Positions 42,359 to 51,768 of a DNA stretch of 64,000 nt are shown in pieces. The stretch is from Pedobacter sp. Hv1 (GTDB lineage Bacteria > Bacteroidota > Bacteroidia > Sphingobacteriales > Sphingobacteriaceae), in contig NZ_LLWP01000004.1 of NCBI RefSeq assembly GCF_001412215.1, forward strand, positions 620,001 to 684,000, read 5' to 3'. The position numbers were made by a program, and so were the translations under genes. Within the stretch, counting starts at the first letter, position 1. Every line of letters begins with the position of its first letter. A model generated the notes under the pieces. The model ran no database searches and was not told where the DNA came from. It saw only the letters and a program-made list of their open reading frames with translations.

Positions 42359-44092
42359 ATGCAACTAGAACAATCAACCTTAGCAACTATAAATCAATGG
42401 CTTAACGGTAATTACGACCAAGAGACAAAAACAAGTATCCAAGCGCTATTAGATTCTGAGGCTTATACAGAATTGACAGATTCATTTTACAGAAGTTTAG
42501 AATTTGGCACTGGTGGTTTGCGTGGAATTATGGGAGCAGGCTCCAATCGCATTAACAAATATACCATTGGAACAGCTACACAAGGCTTGGCCAATTACCT
42601 AAATAAGAAGTATCCAGGAGAGAAAATCAGTGTAGCCATTGCTCACGATAGCAGAAACAATTCTGATTATTTTGCTCAAATTACAGCAAACGTATTCTCG
42701 GCAAATGGTATTCATGTCTATTTCTTTTCGGCCTTAAGACCAACTCCTGAGCTTTCTTTTGCCATTCGCCATTTAGGCTGTAAAAGTGGGGTAATGTTAA
42801 CTGCCTCACATAACCCTAAAGAATACAATGGTTATAAGGCCTATGGCAATGATGGTGGACAGTTTACCACACCAGACGACAAAATGGTAATGGATGAGGT
42901 TGCCGCGATTGCCAGCATAGATGAGGTTAAATTTAACCGTGTTGAAAGCAATATCGAACTAATTGGTGAAGAAATAGACCAATTGTACTTAGACCAGATT
43001 ACTGCGCTTTCAGTGTCGCCTGATGCCATTAAACGTGAGCACGATCTTAAAATAGTGTACTCACCTATCCACGGTACAGGAATTACGCTGGTACCAAAGG
43101 CTTTAACACAATTTGGCTTTACCAACGTAACCATTGTAGATGAACAAAGTAAACCTGATGGTAATTTTCCAACAGTTGTCTATCCAAATCCTGAAGAAAA
43201 AGAAGCTTTAACACTGGCCTTAAAAAAGGCAGCAGAAATTGATGCAGATCTGGTGCTGGCTACAGACCCTGATGCTGACCGTGTAGGTATTGCTGTTAAA
43301 AATAATGATGGAGAGTTTGTACTCTTAAATGGCAATCAAACAGGTAGTTTATTGATCAATTATATTTTAACTGCCTGGGAAGAAAAAGGAAAACTGACAG
43401 GCAATGAATATGTAGTTTCTACCATTGTAACCACCAGTTTGATCAAAGCGATTTGTGACGCTAAAAATGTGGAGTATTTTAACACCTTAACGGGCTTTAA
43501 ATGGATTGGACAGGTGATGACCAGCCTCCAAGGTAAAAAGACTTTTATTGTTGGTGGCGAAGAAAGCTATGGTTATTTAGTAGGCGATTTAGTGAGAGAC
43601 AAAGATGCCGTAATTTCTTGTGCATTTATTGCCGAAATGACTGCGTTTTATAAAGATAAAGGCAGCAGTTTATACCAAGCCATGATCGACATGTACGTAA
43701 CCTACGGTTTATATAAAGAAGACCTGGTTTCGATTACCAAAAAAGGTAAAACCGGAGCGGAAGAAATCAAGGCAATGATGGAGAAATTCAGAAACAATCC
43801 ACCTGCAAAATTGGGAGGCTCTGAAGTGGTTACCTTAAAAGATTACGAGCTTAATAAAGAGACCGATATCAAGGGTAATTCGAGTAAAGAACTAGGTTTC
43901 CCTAAATCTGATGTACTGCAATTCTTTACTGCAGATGGCAGCATTATTTCTGCCCGTCCAAGTGGTACTGAGCCTAAAATCAAGTTTTATTGCAGTGTAA
44001 ATGCACCATTGGCAAGCGCTGCTGATTTTAAAGAAACAGAACAAAAACTGGCGGAAAAAATTAAAACCATAATGGAAGATTTGCAGGCTTAA
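42359..44092 (+). CDS. Phospho-sugar mutase (phosphoglucomutase/phosphomannomutase)
   Basis: The 577-residue enzyme belongs to the alpha-D-phosphohexomutase superfamily and moves phosphate between C1 and C6 of hexoses. Four family motifs are present: the phosphoserine loop MLTASHNPKEYNGYK (about residues 141-155), the metal site ATDPDADRVGIAV, the sugar-binding VGGEESYGYLVGD, and the phosphate-binding RPSGTEPKIKFY near the end. Its length fits bacterial PgcA-type enzymes. It is a single gene with its own terminator. Sugar preference is not defined by the sequence. Confidence 0.93.
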   Translation: MQLEQSTLATINQWLNGNYDQETKTSIQALLDSEAYTELTDSFYRSLEFGTGGLRGIMGAGSNRINKYTIGTATQGLANYLNKKYPGEKISVAIAHDSRNNSDYFAQITANVFSANGIHVYFFSALRPTPELSFAIRHLGCKSGVMLTASHNPKEYNGYKAYGNDGGQFTTPDDKMVMDEVAAIASIDEVKFNRVESNIELIGEEIDQLYLDQITALSVSPDAIKREHDLKIVYSPIHGTGITLVPKALTQFGFTNVTIVDEQSKPDGNFPTVVYPNPEEKEALTLALKKAAEIDADLVLATDPDADRVGIAVKNNDGEFVLLNGNQTGSLLINYILTAWEEKGKLTGNEYVVSTIVTTSLIKAICDAKNVEYFNTLTGFKWIGQVMTSLQGKKTFIVGGEESYGYLVGDLVRDKDAVISCAFIAEMTAFYKDKGSSLYQAMIDMYVTYGLYKEDLVSITKKGKTGAEEIKAMMEKFRNNPPAKLGGSEVVTLKDYELNKETDIKGNSSKELGFPKSDVLQFFTADGSIISARPSGTEPKIKFYCSVNAPLASAADFKETEQKLAEKIKTIMEDLQA

Positions 44093-44128
44093 TTAACTGG
44101 CAACTTGAACTTAGTAAAGCATATTTTT

Positions 44129-44160
44129 AAAAGGGGTTGGTGTAAGTACCAACCTTTTTT
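44129..44160 (+). terminator. Terminator of the phospho-sugar mutase gene
   Basis: GGTTGGT (44135-44141) pairs with ACCAACC (44148-44154), extended by flanking A and T pairs, followed by six T residues. It lies about 40 bases after the stop codon. Confidence 0.85.
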
Positions 44161-44197
44161 ATTTACTTTTAAAGTCTAGATCAACCCAAACGCTCTC

Positions 44198-44998
44198 ATG
44201 TATAGAATTAAAACCTGTTTGATGCTGCTCTTAGCTTTCGTGCTATCGAATGCAAAAGCGCAGACCAAGCCAAATCCAAAACTTAACAATTTATATACCG
44301 CAGGCCATGCCAGTGCATTTATTGGCGGCTTATACAATGCCTTCTATCCTTATAGCCAACTTAAATTGCATGGCGATTTTGGTTTAGGTGCACCAGATCT
44401 ACTGGATGGAGAATTGTTAATTTTAAATGGCAAAATTTACCAAACACAAGCCAGTGGTAAAACCTTCGAAATTAAGGACAATACCCTTACTCCTTTTGCT
44501 GTAGTCAATTTCTTTAAGGCAGATCAGACTCTAAAAACGACTAACAGCTTAACAAAAGAAAAGTTATATGCCTTTCTCGACAGCATTTTACCCAATCAAA
44601 ATGCCATTTATGCCATTCATATTAAGGGAACATTTAAAGAAATCAAAACCAGGGCTTTCCCTCCAGTAAAAGAAAAACCTTATTTACCACTGGCAGAAAT
44701 GCTTCCATTACAACAGTTTTTTTCTTTTAAAAATATAAAAGGAGATTTGGTAGGTTATCGAATTCCTGCACATATGGAAGGTGCAAACATTAGTGGCTAT
44801 CATTTCCATTTTCTATCTGCAGACAAAAAAAGCGGTGGCCATATCATCGAGCTCTTAACCGATGCTGTGACTATAGAAATAGACCTGCTCAATAGTTTTA
44901 CTGTAGCCTTACCACAAACCAAAGAGTTTGCCGCTTTCGATCTTAAAAAAGACAGAAGAGAAGAAGTTAAACGGGTAGAAAATGGGAAAAAGAATTAG
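44198..44998 (+). CDS. budA: Secreted alpha-acetolactate decarboxylase
   Basis: Acetolactate decarboxylase turns acetolactate into acetoin. The 266-residue product has a signal peptide (ending NAKA-Q) and then the family core: LYTAGHASAFIGGLYNAFYP, GAPDLLDGELLILNGKIYQ, TPFAVVNFF, and the zinc-binding GYHFHFLSADKKSGGHI with three His. Secreted forms are known from other bacteria. No acetolactate synthase or butanediol dehydrogenase lies nearby, so its metabolic partner is unknown; here it would act outside the cytoplasm. Confidence 0.9.
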   Translation: MYRIKTCLMLLLAFVLSNAKAQTKPNPKLNNLYTAGHASAFIGGLYNAFYPYSQLKLHGDFGLGAPDLLDGELLILNGKIYQTQASGKTFEIKDNTLTPFAVVNFFKADQTLKTTNSLTKEKLYAFLDSILPNQNAIYAIHIKGTFKEIKTRAFPPVKEKPYLPLAEMLPLQQFFSFKNIKGDLVGYRIPAHMEGANISGYHFHFLSADKKSGGHIIELLTDAVTIEIDLLNSFTVALPQTKEFAAFDLKKDRREEVKRVENGKKN

Positions 44999-45017
44999 CC
45001 TTAACAATTGAATTAAG

Positions 45018-45105
45018 GTGGATTTAAAATCCACAATTATATTGGTCGAGAAAACATTTCTCGACCAACTCTAAACGTTAGTCGGGATTTGTAATCCCGA
45101 CTAAC
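45018..45105. repeat. Three tandem palindromes between convergent genes
   Basis: Three perfect inverted repeats in a row: GTGGATTT-A-AAATCCAC (45018-45034), TTGGTCGAGAAA-ACA-TTTCTCGACCAA (45042-45068) and GTTAGTCGGGATT-TGT-AATCCCGACTAAC (45077-45105). They lie between budA and convergent beta-mannosidase. Lack of long T runs and the repeated hairpin layout suggest a REP-type repeat rather than a simple terminator. Confidence 0.8.
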
Positions 45106-45109
45106 ATAG

Positions 45110-47101
45110 TTATTTCCCAATCACGTCCCAAAGTGATTTCAGTTTTACTGTAACAGCTTTCGCTTTCATATCTTTCTGATCAAAAGTGATGACCTTTTCT
45201 TTCCCAGCTTCTAAATCAAAGTAATTGTCGCTTAATTTGCCTGTATAACCAACTATATCTACATATACATATTTAGCAAAGGCTGCTGATTTGAATATCA
45301 TTTTATTGCCTTTAATTTGATAGGTAAGTTGAGGATTGCTCAATTTTAAATCCCTAGGTTTAACTACATCTCTTTCCAATCGTATATCATCCCGATAGGC
45401 TTCTTTAACCGCATACCATGCCGCTTTTGGTGCCCTATCGTAATAATCTGTAATGCTCCAACTGGCCACCGGCCAACAGTCGTTCAATTGCCAAAGCAAG
45501 GTGCCCATGTTATAAGGTTCTTTACTGCGGTGAATCAGGATCATGTTCTTAAACCCATAATATTGTACACATTGTGTGAGGTAAGTATAATCCGATATAG
45601 ATAGCTTCTTTATTTTCTCCTCGTCCATCATATAACTTTTCAGGTATCCATCCAATTTCTGATAGCCATTCCCTGCTTTCTGGTGGTTTTTCATTACATC
45701 AGAAGACAAATATCGATCTTGCGGTTGTGTAAACCTTAAAATGCTCGAATAGTTGGGCATCGCCTGCATTCCATATTCGCTTACAAAACGGCCTGTTTTA
45801 TTTTCAAATGCCTCAAAATCTTCTCCACCCCACCAAACACCCCAATAATGACTATCACCTTCGGTAAAGCTATTTTTTACGCCCCAGCCATACCTTGGCG
45901 AAGTACTGACATAAGGTCTGCTATTGTCTACTTCATTCAACCATTTCGGAATGCTGTCTCTAAATAATCTGGTATAATCGTTCCAAAGTTTGGCCGAATC
46001 TTTTGGTTTGATCCTAAATTGATTCTGCCATCCCCAACGGTTAAAAGCTTCATCAATTTCATTGTTACCACACCAAACTACAATACTTTTATGGTGTTTT
46101 AAGCGCTTCACTTGGTATTTCACTTCTTCTTTCACATTTGCAAAAAAGGCCTGATCGCCAGGCACCATGGTTCCAGCAAACATAAAATCTTGCCAAACAT
46201 GGATACCTAATGAGTCGCACAAATCGTAAAAATCATCACTTTCATAAATACCACCACCCCAAACTCTCAACATGTTCATATTGGCTTCTTTGGCCATCAT
46301 TAACATTTTTCGGTAATCGTTTTTGGTCATTCTGCTCACAAAAGCATCAGAAGGAATATAATTGGCCCCTTTCATATATGTGGGTTTGCCATTGATATTG
46401 AAGTAAAAAGAGCTCCCCTTTTCATCTGGTTTTTGAACCAATTCTACTTTTATTGGCGGCACAAAAGCTTTTTCTCTTGGTTTTTGGTTATAGGCTTCTA
46501 ACCTCAATTCTTTCCAAATACCACAACCTGTCAATTTTGGTCCCCAATCCCAACCAAAATGAAACTGTGCTTTGCGCACATAAGCACGTGGATTATCAGG
46601 AATAATATAAGGCGCGTCTGCTTTGGCCAACGAGTCGACCACATTTTGTGCAGCGTGAAACCTGATCCATAGTTTATTGTCTTTTTCTTTCAATAAAGCT
46701 TTTACATTCAGTTTCCATTGGCGAAACATGTTGTTTGCTTTTAAAATCAGTTTACCATTCAAATACACATCTGCATAGGTATCCAGTCCATCAAATACCA
46801 ATTCGATATTTGCTTTTTGATACACATTTGGTAAAACAGAGAAGGTAGTTTTATAATCCCAATTTTCTCTTTCTATCCATTGCAATTTCTTTTCATTGTC
46901 ACGGTAAAAAGGATCAGGAATCAATTTATTGGCCAACAAATCTACATGCACTTCTCCGGGAACTTTTGCAGGATACCATTTGGCTTCATCTTGTTCTTGA
47001 AAAACCCAGTTTGAAGTGAGTTTCTGAGCAACCAATTGTGCATCTGCTTTAAAAGTTAGAAAAAGTGTTAACCCAAAGGTTAAAAGTAGCTTATTGAACA
47101 T
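45110..47101 (-). CDS. GH2 beta-mannosidase, missing the second (Ig-like) domain
   Basis: Beta-mannosidases remove non-reducing mannose from mannans and N-glycans. The 663-residue product has a signal peptide, an N-terminal sugar-binding domain (about 25-205, ending CGIWKELRLEAYN) and a TIM barrel with acid/base Glu348 (WCGNNEIDE) and nucleophile Glu442 (FVSEYGMQ). Family members are usually over 800 residues because an Ig-like domain lies between; here the barrel entry (VELVQKPDEKGSSFYF) follows within about 15 residues, so that domain is missing. Reading frame and catalytic residues are intact. Whether it is active is unknown. Confidence 0.88.
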   Translation of the reverse strand: MFNKLLLTFGLTLFLTFKADAQLVAQKLTSNWVFQEQDEAKWYPAKVPGEVHVDLLANKLIPDPFYRDNEKKLQWIERENWDYKTTFSVLPNVYQKANIELVFDGLDTYADVYLNGKLILKANNMFRQWKLNVKALLKEKDNKLWIRFHAAQNVVDSLAKADAPYIIPDNPRAYVRKAQFHFGWDWGPKLTGCGIWKELRLEAYNQKPREKAFVPPIKVELVQKPDEKGSSFYFNINGKPTYMKGANYIPSDAFVSRMTKNDYRKMLMMAKEANMNMLRVWGGGIYESDDFYDLCDSLGIHVWQDFMFAGTMVPGDQAFFANVKEEVKYQVKRLKHHKSIVVWCGNNEIDEAFNRWGWQNQFRIKPKDSAKLWNDYTRLFRDSIPKWLNEVDNSRPYVSTSPRYGWGVKNSFTEGDSHYWGVWWGGEDFEAFENKTGRFVSEYGMQAMPNYSSILRFTQPQDRYLSSDVMKNHQKAGNGYQKLDGYLKSYMMDEEKIKKLSISDYTYLTQCVQYYGFKNMILIHRSKEPYNMGTLLWQLNDCWPVASWSITDYYDRAPKAAWYAVKEAYRDDIRLERDVVKPRDLKLSNPQLTYQIKGNKMIFKSAAFAKYVYVDIVGYTGKLSDNYFDLEAGKEKVITFDQKDMKAKAVTVKLKSLWDVIGK

Positions 47102-47230
47102 TATTTAATTGATTTGATTGGTAAAGATATCAATAGCCAAGTTTTCTATCGGTTATTGGTTAAATAATTTTGGAAATTAATATACAATTTTTGCTGTAAA
47201 TCTGATCTAAAAATGTTTAGTTTTGCCCCG

Positions 47231-47608
47231 ATGACAATCTGCAGAAGACTTATTGCCCTATTTTTACTTTTTGGTATACTTACCAATTGTTTGAATTATT
47301 GGGTCCTGTCTTCTTCTTATGCATTTAACAAAGCCTATATTTCATCTGTACTCTGTTCTAACAAAGACAAACCCGAACTGCACTGTGAGGGTAAATGTTT
47401 TATGGACATCAAGTTGAAAGAATTGGAGCAAAAGAACAAGCAGGACCAAGAAAATTTAAAAAGGATGATAGAAACAGTAGCGCCAGTTACTGTTAGTCTA
47501 TTGATCCCAGTTTACGAAATCAGTTTGACCCCAGTTGCTGCCCACTACCTACAGCAAAAACCGATCAAAACTGCTATCGGAATCTTCCATCCGCCAAAAC
47601 AGGCCTAA
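47231..47608 (+). CDS. Hypothetical envelope protein with CEGKC motif
   Basis: The 125-residue product starts MTICRRLIALFLLFGILTNC, a membrane or lipoprotein-like signal, then has a Cys-rich part (SSVLCSNKDKPELHCEGKCFMDIKLK) and a charged helix, and ends IGIFHPPKQA. I use ATG 47231; a TAGTTTTG box (47218-47225) sits just upstream and overlaps a possible earlier start. The CEGKC motif could bind metal. It opens the 47-53 kb copper/cytochrome region, 252 bases before the MbnP gene, and I infer a metal-linked role from this. Confidence 0.65.
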   Translation: MTICRRLIALFLLFGILTNCLNYWVLSSSYAFNKAYISSVLCSNKDKPELHCEGKCFMDIKLKELEQKNKQDQENLKRMIETVAPVTVSLLIPVYEISLTPVAAHYLQQKPIKTAIGIFHPPKQA

Positions 47609-47859
47609 ACATTTTACTTTGAACTAGAATGCGCTTTACAACAAAAGTGCTTGGCATTGGTATGCCTTTAGTTTAAAATCCAATTCATTTATTAAGCTTA
47701 TAATGTTACTAACAAATCTAGTGTTAATGACCTTATAACCTATTTTTTCATTGCCTTGCAATAAGTATAGCTACCGATTTGATTAACATATCGGGTCTAC
47801 TTCTTTGTGTTTCGGTAATGGAAGAAGAACCCTATTATTTATAATTTTTATTCATTCAC

Positions 47860-48708
47860 ATGAAAACACATATCAAAAATTTAAAATCAATTTTCTTATT
47901 AACCATCATTACCATTATAGCTACTGCCTGTTCTAAAAATAGCGATCCTACACCCGATTTTGACGAAACAAACCTCGCCCCATTTTCTATAGAGTTTGAC
48001 AATATTATGGGCGACAGAACATTAAGCTTAAATAATACCGCTACCCCTTATACCAATGCTGCCGGAGAACAGTTTTCTGTTTCGCAATTGCAATATTTCA
48101 TTAGCAATATTAAACTTACTACGGCTACAGGAAAAACATATACTGTAAAACAAGATGAAAGCTATTTCCTGATCAAGTCTAGTGACAAAACCACCCGTTT
48201 TGCTAAAGTAAATGTTCCAGAAAGCGATTATACCAAACTTACCTTTACCATTGGGGTAGATAGCTTACGCAGTACGATGGATATTGCGCAACGAAAAGGT
48301 GTACTTGATCCTGCTGGGGGCATGACCGATGGCATGTACTGGGGCTGGAACTCGGGTTACATTTTCTTCAAGTTTGAAGGAAATTCAAATGTGATCTCAG
48401 ATGATGTAAATGGCGATCCTACTGGCAAAAAGGCATTCAGATACCATATTGGGGGCTTTGGCGGTTACAGTTCACCTACCATCAATAACATCAAAACCGT
48501 TACCATCGACCTCAATAAAGCTGGTATAGCGAAAGTAAGAAAGGATAGACAAAGTAATGTTCATCTTTTTGTTGATGTGATGAAGTTTTTTAACGGCAGC
48601 AATAACTTCAGTATCGCCGCACATCCAACCGTTATGTTTAGTCAATATAGTACCACTATTGCAAAAAACCTGACAGAGATGTTCAAACATGACCATACCG
48701 AAAATTAG
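47860..48708 (+). CDS. MbnP-like WxW-motif lipoprotein (probable copper-binding)
   Basis: MbnP-family proteins bind copper; in methanotrophs a Trp is oxidised to kynurenine by the partner MbnH to make the site. This 282-residue protein has a lipoprotein signal (IATACSKN, lipid Cys24), beta-rich segments (FSIEFDNIMGDRTLSLN) and the WxW motif at Trp161-Gly162-Trp163 in GMYWGWNSGYIFFKFEG. His residues at the C-terminus (FKHDHTEN) could also bind metal. MbnH follows 5 bases later. No methanobactin precursor or mbnB/mbnC gene is present, so only copper handling, not methanobactin synthesis, is suggested. Confidence 0.87.
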   Translation: MKTHIKNLKSIFLLTIITIIATACSKNSDPTPDFDETNLAPFSIEFDNIMGDRTLSLNNTATPYTNAAGEQFSVSQLQYFISNIKLTTATGKTYTVKQDESYFLIKSSDKTTRFAKVNVPESDYTKLTFTIGVDSLRSTMDIAQRKGVLDPAGGMTDGMYWGWNSGYIFFKFEGNSNVISDDVNGDPTGKKAFRYHIGGFGGYSSPTINNIKTVTIDLNKAGIAKVRKDRQSNVHLFVDVMKFFNGSNNFSIAAHPTVMFSQYSTTIAKNLTEMFKHDHTEN

Positions 48709-48713
48709 GATCG

Positions 48714-49760
48714 ATGAAAAGAAATCATTGGATAGCAGCATTCATTTGCTGCTTATTTATTCTTGCATGCAAAAAATCGGAGCAGATTTCTGATCAGATT
48801 GGCTCATTTTTGGGCTTTCAAAAACCTGTCAATTTCCCTGAACCAGTTTATAATTTTGCCAACAACAAGATTACAAAAGAAGGTTTTGAATTGGGAAGAA
48901 GTCTGTTTTATGAAGGTAGATTGTCTAGAGACAATTCCATCACTTGCGGTTCTTGCCATATCCAATCTTCTGCTTTTACACAACACGGCCACGATGTAAG
49001 CCATGGCATTGACGATCGTTTAGGCATCCGAAACTCTCCCCCTATCATGAATTTAGCCTGGAATAAAGCTTTTATGTGGGGAGGTGGTGTTTATGATCTT
49101 GATTTGCAGCCCATAGCCCCAATTACGGCTCATGAAGAAATGGACGAAAATCTAGAAAATGTAATGAGCAAACTTCGGGTAATGCCTAAATACACTACGC
49201 TATTTAAAAATGCATTTGGCACCTCAGAAATCAATACCGCAAGAATGATGAAAGCCTTGTCGCAATTTATGTTAATGTGTATCAGCAGTAATTCAAAGTA
49301 CGATAAAGTGATGCGAAAAGAAAATAACACCTCTTTTAGTACAGAAGAACAGGAAGGTTATACACTTTTTAAACAGAAATGTGCTACTTGCCATACTGAA
49401 CCTTTATTTACGGATGGATCTTTTAGAAACAACGGATTGGCACCTAGTCCAGTAAATGACTTAGGCTTATACACCGCTACATTGAATGATGCAGATCGCT
49501 ATAAATTTAAGGTTCCATCGTTAAGAAACCTGCGTTATACCGCACCTTACATGCACGATGGCCGACATTTTTCGCTAAATGCCGTACTGGGACACTACAA
49601 TTCGCAGGTGCAACAATTGCCCAATCTCGATCCAATATTAATGCAGAATGGCAATTTGGGAATTGCTTTATCCACTACAGATAAAACCAAGATCCTCGCA
49701 TTTTTGAATACGTTGAATGATGAAACTTTTATTAACAACAGCAGTTTAGCTGAACAATAA
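48714..49760 (+). CDS. MbnH-like diheme cytochrome c peroxidase family protein
   Basis: The 348-residue protein is a MauG/bacterial cytochrome c peroxidase-type diheme enzyme. It has two heme-c sites, CGSCH (Cys78, Cys81, His82) and CATCH (Cys223, Cys226, His227), with SAFTQHGHDVSHG, RNSPPIMNLAWN and the C-terminal LRNLRYTAPYMHDGRHF. An N-terminal lipoprotein-like signal (FILACKK) anchors it. MbnH enzymes hydroxylate or oxidise the WxW Trp of MbnP, and the MbnP gene is directly upstream with 5 bases between. Role here is inferred by this pairing. Confidence 0.9.
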   Translation: MKRNHWIAAFICCLFILACKKSEQISDQIGSFLGFQKPVNFPEPVYNFANNKITKEGFELGRSLFYEGRLSRDNSITCGSCHIQSSAFTQHGHDVSHGIDDRLGIRNSPPIMNLAWNKAFMWGGGVYDLDLQPIAPITAHEEMDENLENVMSKLRVMPKYTTLFKNAFGTSEINTARMMKALSQFMLMCISSNSKYDKVMRKENNTSFSTEEQEGYTLFKQKCATCHTEPLFTDGSFRNNGLAPSPVNDLGLYTATLNDADRYKFKVPSLRNLRYTAPYMHDGRHFSLNAVLGHYNSQVQQLPNLDPILMQNGNLGIALSTTDKTKILAFLNTLNDETFINNSSLAEQ

Positions 49761-49768
49761 TTACAGTG

Positions 49769-50692
49769 ATGAAAATAAAAATCATGCTCAGTTTATCCCT
49801 CCTTTTAATCTCATTTGCAGCTAAAGCTTGCGATATCTGCGGTTGTGGTGTAGGCAGCTATTATGTAGGAATCTTACCAGAATACAACAAAAGGTTTTTG
49901 GGCCTACGCTATCAATACAAAACCTTACAAACCCATTTAGGGCCATTTGGCGAGCGTACTCCATTAACCACCAACGAAACCTATCAAAGTGCAGAACTTT
50001 GGGGCGGATGGAACATTGGCAACAAATTTAGGGTATTGGCCATATTGCCTTATAACTTTAATGAGCGCAAAAGTCAAGAGGCCAGTGGCAATAAAAATGG
50101 CCTTGGTGATATTGCCTTAATGGGCTATTACAAATTGCTCAACCACGAAGGCATGTTGGGTAGTAAACTGCTCATCCAATCGTTATGGTTTGGCGCTGGT
50201 ATCAAAGTACCTACAGGAAAGTACGAGCAACAAGAAAGATTAGCTGTTCAAGAATCTCCGAACAACTTTCAATTGGGTACAGCCAGTGTCGATTTTACCA
50301 TCAATGCAACCTACGATATCCGTTACCAAGACTTCGGGATCAATGCCAATGTAAACTATAAGCTCAATACCGAAAACAAGTATGCCTATAGGTATGGGAA
50401 TAAGTTTTCGTCTAATTTATTGGCCTATTACAAATTCCGTATTGCCCATTCATTTACTGTTGCACCCAATGCAGGTTTATTATATGAAACTGCACAAAAG
50501 GATGTTGAAAACAAAAAATATGAGGTTGCTGTATCAGGCGGGCACTCTTTATCGGCGGTAATGGGTGCTGAGTTTGCATTGACAGGATTTTCTTTTGGTG
50601 CTAATTATCAAAACGTAAGGTCGCAAAATTTGGCAGGCGGTAGAGCTTATGCCGGTAACAGATTAATGGTTCATGTATCCATCCCATTTTAA
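49769..50692 (+). CDS. Outer-membrane protein with N-terminal CDICGCG motif
   Basis: The 307-residue product (ATG 49769; a GTG one codon earlier is less likely) has a signal peptide ending FAAKA and then CDICGCGVG at the very start of the mature chain. The rest alternates Gly, Tyr and hydrophobic residues and ends VHVSIPF, as in a beta-barrel. I recognise no transporter family by name. The Cys cluster could bind copper or iron. It starts 9 bases after MbnH, so it belongs to the copper operon and may be an outer-membrane channel or sensor. Confidence 0.78.
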   Translation: MKIKIMLSLSLLLISFAAKACDICGCGVGSYYVGILPEYNKRFLGLRYQYKTLQTHLGPFGERTPLTTNETYQSAELWGGWNIGNKFRVLAILPYNFNERKSQEASGNKNGLGDIALMGYYKLLNHEGMLGSKLLIQSLWFGAGIKVPTGKYEQQERLAVQESPNNFQLGTASVDFTINATYDIRYQDFGINANVNYKLNTENKYAYRYGNKFSSNLLAYYKFRIAHSFTVAPNAGLLYETAQKDVENKKYEVAVSGGHSLSAVMGAEFALTGFSFGANYQNVRSQNLAGGRAYAGNRLMVHVSIPF

Positions 50693-50702
50693 ACAAAAAA
50701 AT

Positions 50703-51134
50703 ATGAAAAATATAATTCAAGTATTAGTGTTGCTTGGCATGATGATGTCTTGCACACCAAAAGAAAACAATGAAAATGTACGTGCAGAACTAATGAAGTT
50801 CCACGATCAATTGATGATGGACAATGAGGCCATCATTGGCAATCAGATGAAACTAGATACTTTACTGAAAGATCTCAAAGGATTAAAAGTCAAATATCCA
50901 GCCATAGATACTGTAAAAGAGAAAGCCAACATCAACGAAATGTTGAAGAGATTAACTCAAGTAGAAGACAAAATGAACGATTGGATGCACAACTTCAATG
51001 CAGATTTTAAAGACCCTTCTCCAGAAGCTACCCTCCAATATTTTAAGGCAGAACGAGAAAAAATTGCAGCTATTGCCAATGCCTATCAGCAAGAAATCAA
51101 TTCATCAAATGCTTATTTAAATCAAAAGAAATAA
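50703..51134 (+). CDS. Small helical lipoprotein
   Basis: The 143-residue protein has a lipoprotein signal (LLGMMMSCTPKEN, ATG 50703) and is otherwise helical and charged, with coiled-coil-like spacing (MDNEAIIGNQMKLDTLLKDLK, INEMLKRLTQVEDKMN). No family or motif is recognised. It overlaps the following SCO gene by one base (TAATG), so it is translationally coupled to it and likely part of the copper cluster. Confidence 0.75.
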   Translation: MKNIIQVLVLLGMMMSCTPKENNENVRAELMKFHDQLMMDNEAIIGNQMKLDTLLKDLKGLKVKYPAIDTVKEKANINEMLKRLTQVEDKMNDWMHNFNADFKDPSPEATLQYFKAEREKIAAIANAYQQEINSSNAYLNQKK

Positions 51135-51766
51135 TGAAAAACTTACTTAAATACCTTCCCATCCTCTTCATTTTTGGTATTGGATGCAAAGATGAGCCTA
51201 AACGCTTGCCTTTTTTACAAATGGAAACCACTCAAAAAACAGTAGATGGAAAAGTGGTAGAAGACACCATTTTTAGAACAATCCCTACATTTAAATTTCT
51301 TAACCAGGATAGTGTAGAAGTGACCGATAAAGATTTTAACAACAGTATTTATGTAGCTGATTTCTTTTTCACCACCTGCCCAACCATTTGCCCTACCATG
51401 CATCGGAACCTGTTTAAAGTTTATCAAAAATTTGAGCACAACCCTACAGTTAAGTTTGCCTCGCACACCATTGATGTGAAATATGATAAACCATCGGTAA
51501 TGAAGGCCTACGCTAAAAAATTAGGCATTAAAGGCAACAATTGGCAGTTTTTATGGGGTACCCGCGACCAAATTTATGCTATTGCCGAACGAAATTACCT
51601 GGTAGCAGTTACCGAAGACAATAAGGCACCTGGGGGTTTTGTACATCAAGGCTACCTCATTTTGGTCGACAAACAAAAACGTATCCGTGGCGCTTACGAT
51701 GGTACAGTTGATGCCGATGTACAAAAATTAATGACAGATATAGACATCCTTTTAAAAGAATACTAA
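51134..51766 (+). CDS. SCO family copper chaperone
   Basis: SCO proteins insert copper into the CuA site of cytochrome oxidase or act as thiol redox proteins. The 210-residue product has a lipoprotein-like signal (FIFGIGCKD) and the metal motif TTCPTICPTMHRNL (Cys82, Cys86), with the third ligand His171 in GGFVHQGYLILVDK. It sits in a run with MbnP/MbnH, a YHS protein, a second SCO and cytochrome c. Copper delivery to a cytochrome oxidase is the usual role; no oxidase genes are in this window. Confidence 0.93.
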   Translation: MKNLLKYLPILFIFGIGCKDEPKRLPFLQMETTQKTVDGKVVEDTIFRTIPTFKFLNQDSVEVTDKDFNNSIYVADFFFTTCPTICPTMHRNLFKVYQKFEHNPTVKFASHTIDVKYDKPSVMKAYAKKLGIKGNNWQFLWGTRDQIYAIAERNYLVAVTEDNKAPGGFVHQGYLILVDKQKRIRGAYDGTVDADVQKLMTDIDILLKEY

Positions 51767-51768
51767 AC

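Noticed and set aside
47860..49760. Methanobactin biosynthesis operon
   Set aside because: Only MbnP and MbnH-type genes are present; no mbnA precursor, mbnB or mbnC gene is seen.
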